Source: Pontibacter kalidii (lineage in GTDB: Bacteria > Bacteroidota > Bacteroidia > Cytophagales > Hymenobacteraceae). From it: 64,000 nt of DNA. The stretch's first letter is position 1. The number at the start of each line of letters is the position of its first letter. A program made the position numbers and the translations under genes. The stretch lies in the NCBI RefSeq assembly GCF_026278245.1, contig NZ_CP111079.1:2792501-2856500 (forward strand), written 5' to 3'. Under the pieces are notes generated by a model. The model did no database searches and was not told the origin of the DNA. It was given only the letters and a program-made list of their open reading frames with translations. Shown in pieces: positions 34,932 to 41,850 of this stretch.

Positions 34932-35720
34932 TTACAGGAAGCTTTTCATCGCTGCTATCGTTTCCTCAGGCGCACTCAAGTTTGGGCAATGGCCTGTTGC
35001 TTGCAGTACCATCAGCCTGCTTCCCTGAATGTGCTGATGCGTATACTCCCCTACGGATAAAGGGGCAATTGCGTCGTCCGAGCATTGCAAGATCAATGCT
35101 TCGGTCTTCACCAACGGCAAATCTTTTCGATGATCAGAGAGAAAGGTGAGGTGAGCAAAGTCCCGGGCTATTCCTTCGTGGCTCTTGCAGAAACTCCCAG
35201 CCAGCTCCTGGCTCAGCTCAGGCCGATCAGAATTCCCCATAATGACAGGAGCAATGGTGTTAGCCCAGCCCAGGTAATCACCTTCCAGCGACTCAAGCAA
35301 GCCTTCTATCGCCTCCCTGGTAAAGCCGCCAACATAATCTCCGTCGTTGATGAAGCTAGGCGATGGGCTGATTAGCACTAGTTTCGAAAAGCGCTCTGGT
35401 TCCTTGATGGCGGCCAGTACCCCGATCATGGCACTTACCGAGTGGCCCACGAAGATTACGTCCTGCAACCCGAGCTCCTGGCATATCTCCAGGATATCGG
35501 CAGCATAGGCCTGCAAGGAAGAGTAGTGCTCCTTCGTATAGGTGGCTGTGTCGGAGTTGCCAAAGCCAATGTGGTCAAAGAGAATTATCCGATAGTCTTC
35601 TTCGAAGGCTGGCGTGATATGGCGCCACATGTTCTGGTCGCATCCGTAGCCATGGGCAAACAGCATCGGCTGCTGGCCTTTGCCTTTTACCGTTATGTTG
35701 TTTCTTTTAAGTACATTCAT
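34932..35720 (-). CDS. RsbQ/KAI2-like alpha/beta hydrolase
   Basis: A 262-residue hydrolase of the RsbQ/DAD2/KAI2 family. The oxyanion loop is AHGYGCDQNMW (22-32). The nucleophile S94 lies in VGHSVSAMIG, the acid is D215 or D216 in CSDDAIAP, and H244 in GHCPNLS. The DQNMWR, FDHIGFGNSD and SDRPELSQELAGSFC stretches are RsbQ hallmarks. In Bacillus, RsbQ supplies a small-molecule signal to the RsbP phosphatase in energy-stress control of sigma-B. No RsbP-like gene adjoins it here, but a STAS-like protein is encoded downstream in the same direction. Confidence 0.85.
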   Translation of the reverse strand: MNVLKRNNITVKGKGQQPMLFAHGYGCDQNMWRHITPAFEEDYRIILFDHIGFGNSDTATYTKEHYSSLQAYAADILEICQELGLQDVIFVGHSVSAMIGVLAAIKEPERFSKLVLISPSPSFINDGDYVGGFTREAIEGLLESLEGDYLGWANTIAPVIMGNSDRPELSQELAGSFCKSHEGIARDFAHLTFLSDHRKDLPLVKTEALILQCSDDAIAPLSVGEYTHQHIQGSRLMVLQATGHCPNLSAPEETIAAMKSFL

Positions 35721-36492
35721 AGGGAGTTTGTGATCCGGTTCGTTGTCTGTTAAAGAATTTGTCTGAAGTCAAAGGGTATCGTCTGCGCCTAATGCTCTGC
35801 CTTTGGCCCCATCACCGAGCAGCTGCCTCCGAAAGACCATCGGTTCTGAGTAAGGCCCGTAGGCTGAAGCTTCGCCGAAGCATTCCGGGGTACCGGTCAT
35901 GTTGGCAACATGGGGTGACTACCCGTGAAATACGTAATCCATAGAGGGGTTCCAGAAACCAAACCTATGGGTCAGACGGGCAGCTATAGGTATGCGCCTG
36001 GAGGATATTGGTACATGCCCCCGTTCCCGTCCCGGCTGCCCTGGCCCACCTGTTGCTATAGTCAGAAGTACCCTCCTTACTACTTGTCTTATAGCTCGTG
36101 TCTCACCTCAAAGGTAGCAATACAATCGGACTAAAAACAGGGTTGCTGCTAAAAGGCCTTTTCTAAATGCTATTACTAGCGTGTCCAATCCAATCTCTCC
36201 TCCTCCATGACCGGGTTTCAAAGCAGCTGTATCCTTAAAGGGTGTCTTTATGGCAGGTTTATTCAAGCATATACCTCGTACGAACCTCCTTTACCACACA
36301 GGAAAAAAAATTGCTGAGTACCTACAGATGCGTGGTAAAAGGTGTAGAATTTTACGATAAAGGCAGTTTAAGCAGCAAGCAGGGGAAGTGTATGTTCTGT
36401 TAGCTCTTGAAAGAGAGATTACTTCGGGAGCGGTTTATTTTAACCGGAACAGGAATGAACGCAAAAGCAGCAGAAACAACCTGCCTGTAAAC
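35721..36492. other. 770-base intergenic region, no gene recognised
   Basis: Several short open frames exist but none has a recognisable family. A hairpin CATGTTGGCAACATG lies near 35898-35912, and the imperfect palindrome CCATAG...CTATGG spans 35939-35970. The octamer is absent. This may be old mobile or duplicated DNA next to a tRNA gene. Confidence 0.5.
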
Positions 36493-36526
36493 AAAAAAGC
36501 ACTTACATCTCCCGGACGTAAGTGCT
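36493..36526 (-). terminator. Terminator of tRNA-Met/Ile2
   Basis: AGCACTTAC and GTAAGTGCT form the stem, followed on the minus strand by a T-run. It is nearly identical in stem and loop to 34387-34420. Confidence 0.8.
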
Positions 36527-36537
36527 TGATTTTCAAG

Positions 36538-36611
36538 TGGGCCCAGCTGGAATCGAACCAGCCACCTACTGATTATGAGTCAGTTGCTCTAACCGAATGA
36601 GCTATAGGCCC
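36538..36611 (-). tRNA. tRNA with CAU anticodon (elongator Met or Ile2)
   Basis: Acceptor arms GGGCCTA and TGGGCCC pair over 7 bp. Anticodon stem CTGA/TCAG (with C/A next to the loop) encloses CTCATAA (CAU). The first pair is a normal G-C, so it is not an initiator. CAU may be read as Met or, after lysidine modification, as Ile (AUA). The T-arm GCTGG/CCAGC recalls Ile2, but the choice is uncertain. Confidence 0.9.
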
Positions 36612-36702
36612 TTTCCCTTCTTAAGAAGTGCTTCCTTTGAAATGGGAGTGCAATTTTACATATTTGCATTCAATATTTCAAATACTAACAGCTAATTTTT
36701 TC

Positions 36703-37335
36703 GTGGACCTGACACAAATCAACAATATCATTTTCGACCTGGGTGGCGTCATCATCAACTTAGACTACGACAAAAGCATACAGGAGCTGCAGAAGCTCTG
36801 TAAGGATAACTGCAACATTGCCTACAGCCAGAAAGAGCAAGCACACCTGTTCGACCTGCTGGAGACCGGCGCCTGCACAAACGAGGAGTTCCGCCAGGGC
36901 CTGCGCGAAGCTTACAAGCTGGAGGCCACCGACGAGGAGATAGACGAGGCCTGGAACGCCATGCTGCTCGATATTCCGCAGGAGCGCATCGACCTGCTGC
37001 TGGAGCTGGGCAAGAAGTACCGCATTTTCCTGCTGAGCAACACCAACGACATCCACCTGCAGCGCTTTAACCAGATCGTGGCCCACAGCTTCACCATTCC
37101 AAGCCTCGACTCGCTGTTCGAGAAAACTTATTACTCGCACCTAGTGGGCAAGCGAAAGCCGGATGCCGCCATTTTTGAGCAGATACTGGCCGAGAACAAC
37201 CTCCAAAAGTCAGAGACCCTGTTTATTGACGACAGCATCCAGCACATCCACAGCGCCAACAGCCTGGGCATCCATACCCTGCACCTGCAGCCGCCGCTAA
37301 CCATCAACGCGTTTTTTGCGGATGTTGCCCTCTAG
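36703..37335 (+). CDS. HAD-superfamily hydrolase (IA type)
   Basis: A 210-residue cytoplasmic HAD phosphatase. Motif I is FDLGGVIINLD (the second Asp position is N-L-D shifted, as in HAD-IA variant 3/YihX-like proteins), motif II is LLSNTND, the conserved Lys lies in VGKRKPDAAIF, and motif IV is FIDDS. It may act on sugar phosphates such as glucose-1-phosphate, as YihX does, or on nucleotides. I propose the GTG at 36703 (VDLTQINNIIFDLGG), because motif I usually begins about ten residues from the start. An in-frame ATG at 36628 adds 25 atypical residues. The 3' end overlaps the next gene by 14 bases. Confidence 0.83.
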   Translation: MDLTQINNIIFDLGGVIINLDYDKSIQELQKLCKDNCNIAYSQKEQAHLFDLLETGACTNEEFRQGLREAYKLEATDEEIDEAWNAMLLDIPQERIDLLLELGKKYRIFLLSNTNDIHLQRFNQIVAHSFTIPSLDSLFEKTYYSHLVGKRKPDAAIFEQILAENNLQKSETLFIDDSIQHIHSANSLGIHTLHLQPPLTINAFFADVAL

Positions 37336-38608
37336 GCGGCAGCAACCCTGGCTTCACCTGCTGCTGTTCTGCCTCACGCTGGTCACCACGACTATTGCCG
37401 GGGCCGAATGGCGGTACGGAAAGCTGTTTTTCCTGGGGCCCGAAGGCTTCAGCTGGACGGGTACGCTCTCCTGGGCCGAGTTTCTGGGCGGTTTATACTT
37501 TTCGCTACCCTTCCTGGGCGTGCTCACAGTGCATGAGTTCGGGCATTATTTCACGGCCCGCTACTACCGCACCGCCGTCACGCTGCCCTACTACATCCCG
37601 CTGTGGTTCGGCATCACCTCCTCTCTTGGCACGATGGGGGCCTTCATCCGGATAAAGGAGCGCATCTTCTCGCGGAAGCAGTTCTTCGACATCGGTATTG
37701 CCGGTCCACTGGCAGGTTTTGTGGTGGCTATTCCGCTGCTGTTTTATGGTTTTACCCACCTGCCCGAGCCGGAGTACATCTTCAGCATACACCCGGAGTA
37801 CGAGCGCTACGGGCTGGATTATGCGCAGCATGTGTACCAGCAGGGCTTCGGCAACTTCGCGCTGGGCAAGAACCTGCTGTTCATACTTTTCGAGCAGTAC
37901 GTAGCCGATCCGGCGCTGGTGCCAAACCAGTACGAGGTCATCCACTACCCGTTCGTGTTTGCGGGCTTCCTGGCCTTGTTCTTTACAGCGCTTAACCTGC
38001 TCCCCATCGGGCAGCTGGACGGCGGCCACGTGCTGTACGGGCTTATCGGATACCGACGTTTTAACCAGCTATCTCCTATCTTTTTCGCGCTGTTTATACT
38101 TTATGCCGGGCTTGGGGTGATATCGCCCTACACGGAGCCCATGTGGTCTGAGGAGCTGCTGGTGCTGTTTGCACCGTTCGCCTACTGGGCTTACACCAAG
38201 CTACTGGGCAACCGCAACCACGCCCTGGGCGCCACCCTGACCATGCTGCTGCTGCAGTACGGCTTGGCTGGCTTCTTTCCGGAGTTGGAGGCCTACTTCT
38301 GGCTTTGGCCTTACTACGTGCTGTATCTGGTGTTCGTGCTGCAGCCAGCTACGCCAAAGCTTAAGTATAGTTTATACCTGGCCGGGGTGGTGCTGGTGGC
38401 GCAGGTGCTGATTTCGCTGGTCTTTCCTGAGTCTGATGGGTACAGCGGCTGGCTGGTGTTCGGTTTGCTGCTCTCCCGCGTGATGGGGATCTTCCATCCC
38501 TCCTGCCCCGACGAGCGCCCGCTCTCGCCGCTTCGCAAGGCACTGGGTATACTGGCGTTCCTCATCTTCCTGCTCTGTTTTACCCCTGCGCCTTTTATCA
38601 TTGAGTAG
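37322..38608 (+). CDS. Site-2 protease-family M50 metalloprotease (EGY-like)
   Basis: A 428-residue integral membrane protease. The zinc motif is H71-E-F-G-H75 in VLTVHEFGHYFTARYY, and the third ligand region is LLPIGQLDGGHVLYG (Asp near 232). LPYYIPLWFGITSSLGTMGAFI between them marks the subgroup related to plant EGY proteases. About eight membrane helices are visible. Such enzymes cut membrane-embedded regulators or signal remnants; the target here is unknown. Its ATG lies inside the end of the HAD gene, so the two are translationally coupled. Confidence 0.88.
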   Translation: MLPSRRQQPWLHLLLFCLTLVTTTIAGAEWRYGKLFFLGPEGFSWTGTLSWAEFLGGLYFSLPFLGVLTVHEFGHYFTARYYRTAVTLPYYIPLWFGITSSLGTMGAFIRIKERIFSRKQFFDIGIAGPLAGFVVAIPLLFYGFTHLPEPEYIFSIHPEYERYGLDYAQHVYQQGFGNFALGKNLLFILFEQYVADPALVPNQYEVIHYPFVFAGFLALFFTALNLLPIGQLDGGHVLYGLIGYRRFNQLSPIFFALFILYAGLGVISPYTEPMWSEELLVLFAPFAYWAYTKLLGNRNHALGATLTMLLLQYGLAGFFPELEAYFWLWPYYVLYLVFVLQPATPKLKYSLYLAGVVLVAQVLISLVFPESDGYSGWLVFGLLLSRVMGIFHPSCPDERPLSPLRKALGILAFLIFLLCFTPAPFIIE

Positions 38609-38640
38609 GACTCAAATCCTTGCAACGTAGAAAACCTGTA

Positions 38641-38678
38641 AAAAAAGGGAGCGGCCGTTATAGCCGCTCCCTTTATAC
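38641..38678. terminator. Bidirectional terminator between M50 and rhodanese genes
   Basis: GGGAGCGGC and GCCGCTCCC form the stem, with six A before and TTTATACTTT after. It serves both convergent units. Confidence 0.88.
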
Positions 38679-38696
38679 TTTGTTTTATATTTATAC

Positions 38697-39002
38697 TTAG
38701 GCCTGATACCCCATGATGCCGCCCACCAGGTTGCGGACGTTGGAGAAGCCCTGCTGCATCAGAAATGCCCTGGCTGAGGCAGAGCGGGCGCCGGAGCGGC
38801 ACTGCACAATTACTTCCTTTTCTTTCAGGTCTTCCAGCTCGTCCAGGCGCTGCGGCAGGGTGCCAAGCGGTATGTTCGTAGCCCCGGGTATATTAGACTC
38901 CTGGTGCTCCCAGTCTTCGCGTACATCTATTATGACAGGAGTTTCACCTTTGCTCAGGCGCTCCTTCAGTTCTTCTGCGGTGATGTCTGCTGATGCGATC
39001 AT
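38697..39002 (-). CDS. Rhodanese-like sulfurtransferase domain protein
   Basis: A 101-residue single rhodanese domain. The active-site cysteine C68 sits in CRSGARS, and the WEHxESxIPGATNIPLG motif is intact, so persulfide transfer is plausible. It is the last gene of a four-gene minus-strand group and starts 3 bases after the stop of the T9SS-sorted protein gene, so they are certainly co-transcribed. Confidence 0.9.
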   Translation of the reverse strand: MIASADITAEELKERLSKGETPVIIDVREDWEHQESNIPGATNIPLGTLPQRLDELEDLKEKEVIVQCRSGARSASARAFLMQQGFSNVRNLVGGIMGYQA

Positions 39003-39005
39003 AGT

Positions 39006-40826
39006 TTAGTTCGTTAGGATTATTTTCTTCGTGATAACGGCTTTTCTATTTTGAATACGCAAAGTATAAACTCCCGGTGACAAATGCTCTATCTGCAGGG
39101 CATCCCGGCTGTTTTTATACTTTTGAGCATGTACCTGTCGTCCCAGCAGGTCGTATACCTGCACCAGCTCATAGGGCTCGCTCAGGTATACCTGGCCGCG
39201 GCTTGGGTTCGGGAACACGCGCATGGCGGCACTATACCGATCCTCCTCCACGCCCAATGGCTCCTGGCCTGTCATCACCGGGCGCATCATAATGGCCCCC
39301 TCCAGCGTGTTTTCCTCGGTCCAGCCCCCCGAAGCGGTGTAGGTGAACCTGCGGCCGGTTGCAGGCTCATTCTTATCAAAGCCGATGTTGACGTACCTGC
39401 TCCCCGGCTGCGTCCAGCCGATGTAAAAGCTGCCCTGCACCCGCACCGGCTGCGTCAGCTCCACCTCGTAAAAATCGTTCAGCGTGTCGGAGTACTGTAT
39501 CTGGAAGCTCTGCTGGTGCAGCGACTCGCCCGGCAGGCCGTTCGCATCGCCCCAGACCCTGAAGGTGATGGAGGTACCCGAGATGTCGGGCCCTACCCTC
39601 GGAAAGTATACCCGAAAAGCCCTTACCTGGTCTACCAGGTGCAGGTCGAAGCGCTGGGCCACCTGCGTGTTGCCGGTGCCCAGAAAGCTGAAGCCAGCCT
39701 CAGCCGTCCCGTCATCCAGGGCATAGTAATCAGAGAACACTGTGCTGCGTTCAGTGATGTCGTTGGCCCGCTGCAGGGCATTCTGCTCTTTCGTGTTGAG
39801 CCAGATGCCATGCACCAGCGCAAAGCTATCGGTGGCGGGCAGGGTGATGCTCTCCAGGCCAGGTGTGCCCGCGATCTGGTACTGCCGCGCCAGCGCCGGT
39901 ATTAGCGCCTGCTCGCGCAGGAACGTGTCGGCCACAGAGGCTCCCGCGTTACGGATATAGCCCCTCCAACTGATGGCCCCAGGGAAATCACCGAGGTTGT
40001 TGAGCGTTGCCTGCACCTCTTCGGCCAGTTCTGCCTCCGGGTTCTCACGGAACTGGCGGGCGGGCATGGCGGTGTAGTTTTTCAGCAGCCTGCTTATACT
40101 TTGGCTGATGGCAATGTCGCGGGTGGTGTTTTGGCCCTTGCGGCGGTTCTTGTCCAGCTCCACGTAGTCCAGGTTCCAGACATCGGCCATACCATTGCGC
40201 AGGCCCACGTTGCGGAATCGGAACCTAAAATCGCTGTGGAAGTACCTCGCCTCCCGAAGCCCCACAAACACCTGCGCAAAATCTGTCACCTCGCCCACTG
40301 CCGCTTGGTGCCATACTTCCTGCCAGGCGCCGGTGTTGTCCAGGAACTCCAGCGCCAGGTAGCGCAGGTTACTCTCTGTTCGGTCCGGTACATCGCCCAG
40401 GCCGCCCGACTGCCAGTAAAAGCTCAGATACACCGAGTCGGCGGGTGTGAGGCCTCCCAAAAGTATAGGCGCAGAAGTGAGCGTGTCAGAAGGTCCGGCG
40501 GCTAAGGAATTGGGGGCATAGGCCTGGCCCTTGGCATCCAGCCCATCCAGGGTAGCCACATTTTTGGTGATGGGCCGCAGCGCATAGCGGTTGTTGATGA
40601 ACACCCCAGTGGTGCTCCAGCGCGCGGTGTTCAGGCTGTCGGCCTCTGCAAAGTCATCGAAGAAAGGAAGTGCTTGCTCCGCAGCAAGCCGCAGCTGCTT
40701 TGCCACCGGTTTATACTTCTGCGGCTGGCTCGCCTGCTGCTGCAGCGGCTGCAGCACGGCCTGTGCAGCGGCCCCGGAGGCAGCACTGCCGAGTATAAGA
40801 AGTATGAGCGCCAGCTGTTTTTTCAT
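39006..40826 (-). CDS. T9SS-secreted protein with type A sorting domain
   Basis: A 606-residue secreted protein. The signal peptide (MKKQLALILLILGSAASGAAA) leads to a long beta-rich region with no family I recognise. The C-terminal ~75 residues are a type IX sorting domain (MRVFPNPSRGQVYLS; VQVYDLLGRQV; LSPGVYTLRIQ; ITKKIILTN). The protein should cross the outer membrane by the T9SS and be anchored or released. I chose ATG 40826 because an ATG 17 codons upstream precedes the signal peptide. It is co-encoded with PASTA and Ddl proteins, suggesting an envelope role. Confidence 0.85.
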   Translation of the reverse strand: MKKQLALILLILGSAASGAAAQAVLQPLQQQASQPQKYKPVAKQLRLAAEQALPFFDDFAEADSLNTARWSTTGVFINNRYALRPITKNVATLDGLDAKGQAYAPNSLAAGPSDTLTSAPILLGGLTPADSVYLSFYWQSGGLGDVPDRTESNLRYLALEFLDNTGAWQEVWHQAAVGEVTDFAQVFVGLREARYFHSDFRFRFRNVGLRNGMADVWNLDYVELDKNRRKGQNTTRDIAISQSISRLLKNYTAMPARQFRENPEAELAEEVQATLNNLGDFPGAISWRGYIRNAGASVADTFLREQALIPALARQYQIAGTPGLESITLPATDSFALVHGIWLNTKEQNALQRANDITERSTVFSDYYALDDGTAEAGFSFLGTGNTQVAQRFDLHLVDQVRAFRVYFPRVGPDISGTSITFRVWGDANGLPGESLHQQSFQIQYSDTLNDFYEVELTQPVRVQGSFYIGWTQPGSRYVNIGFDKNEPATGRRFTYTASGGWTEENTLEGAIMMRPVMTGQEPLGVEEDRYSAAMRVFPNPSRGQVYLSEPYELVQVYDLLGRQVHAQKYKNSRDALQIEHLSPGVYTLRIQNRKAVITKKIILTN

Positions 40827-40938
40827 CCCAGGTATAAATATAAGGCAAAAGGTAGCATTTCCGCTACTCTGATGCAAACCACAGGGTTGTCTCAGTCTCT
40901 AAAAACGTACTACTTCTGCTTTTATGTATAGAGGCAAC

Positions 40939-40967
40939 AAAAACGCCTGCCGTTGCTGGCAGGCGCT
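40939..40967 (-). terminator. Terminator after the PASTA gene
   Basis: AACGCCTGCC and GGCAGGCGCT pair around TTGCT; the minus strand continues with TTTTTG. A TTATACTT octamer lies between the PASTA stop and this hairpin. The T9SS gene 113 bases downstream may therefore depend on read-through or its own promoter. Confidence 0.75.
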
Positions 40968-40989
40968 CCTGTTTATACTTTGTCAAAGC

Positions 40990-41766
40990 TTACTCTATAC
41001 CTTGCACCGGCTCCTGACCGGCCACCCAGAGGTCCACCATTTCGCCTATGCGAATTTTGGCGCCAACCTCGGCGAAAGGGCGCTGCCGAACCACGGTACC
41101 ATCGGGCTCGTTGCTGCCCTGTACATAAAAAACGTTACCGATCTGCAGCCCCTGCCCTACCAGCAGCACAGAGGCCTCATCTACCGGCATGCCTACAACC
41201 TTCGGCATCTCGAACTCTGTCTCACCTAGGCCATCGCCCACATGCAGGTCCACCAAAGCCCCTTTCGGCACCATGTCGCCCGGTTTTATTTCCTTGCCAT
41301 CCACAAACTGCTTCAGCACGGCATTCTGCTGCAGGTCCGGCACATACGTAATCTTGCCCTTGCGCAGGTCGTAGCTTTTCAGGATAAGCTCCGCGTTCTT
41401 CACCGATCCGTCGATGAGCCGTGGCATCTTGATCATCGGCGGGTTCTTCATGTTCACCGAGATGTAGATCTTGCGGTTCTCCTTCACCTTGGAGCCCGGG
41501 GCAGGGTCCTGTGTCAGGATCTGGAACGGCTTCTGGTCCGGCTTATAGGTAGAGTCGTTGATGAAGTAGCGCAGGTTCTGCTCCTCGAGCAACATTTCGG
41601 CGTCCTGCAGCTGCATGCCGGTTATCTTAGGCACCGAGATGCTCTCCCCGTGGTTGGTGGTAGAGGGCAGGTAATAGTAAAAGAAACCTAAGATCAGGGC
41701 CGCCACAACAACGCCCATGATCAGCAGGTGCCCTATCACACCTAAAAATGAATTCGATTTAAACAT
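40990..41766 (-). CDS. PASTA-domain membrane protein
   Basis: A 258-residue bitopic protein with one N-terminal membrane helix (about residues 10-33) and three PASTA domains at about 40-105, 110-180 and 185-252 (each ending VxVxxG-like, for example IYISVNMKN, VDLHVGDGL and VDLWVAGQ). PASTA domains bind muropeptides or beta-lactams. In Bacteroidota this gene often lies next to ddl, and no kinase domain is fused. A role in sensing or organising peptidoglycan synthesis is inferred. Confidence 0.88.
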   Translation of the reverse strand: MFKSNSFLGVIGHLLIMGVVVAALILGFFYYYLPSTTNHGESISVPKITGMQLQDAEMLLEEQNLRYFINDSTYKPDQKPFQILTQDPAPGSKVKENRKIYISVNMKNPPMIKMPRLIDGSVKNAELILKSYDLRKGKITYVPDLQQNAVLKQFVDGKEIKPGDMVPKGALVDLHVGDGLGETEFEMPKVVGMPVDEASVLLVGQGLQIGNVFYVQGSNEPDGTVVRQRPFAEVGAKIRIGEMVDLWVAGQEPVQGIE

Positions 41767-41784
41767 GCGTATTTTGGTTGCTGA

Positions 41785-41850
41785 TTGTTAGTTAATAGAT
41801 CTTCTCAACTCCCTAACTCCCAAACTTTCTAAGTCTCTAATTCCTAAATT
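41785..41850. repeat. AACTCCC/TCTCTAA low-complexity repeat (reverse of GTTAGAGA type)
   Basis: Units such as CAACTCCCTAACTCCCAAACTTTCTAAGTCTCTAATTCC are the reverse complement of the GTTAGAGAGTTGGGG repeats at 8277 and 11768. It separates ddl from the PASTA gene and runs over the ddl stop codon. Confidence 0.6.
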
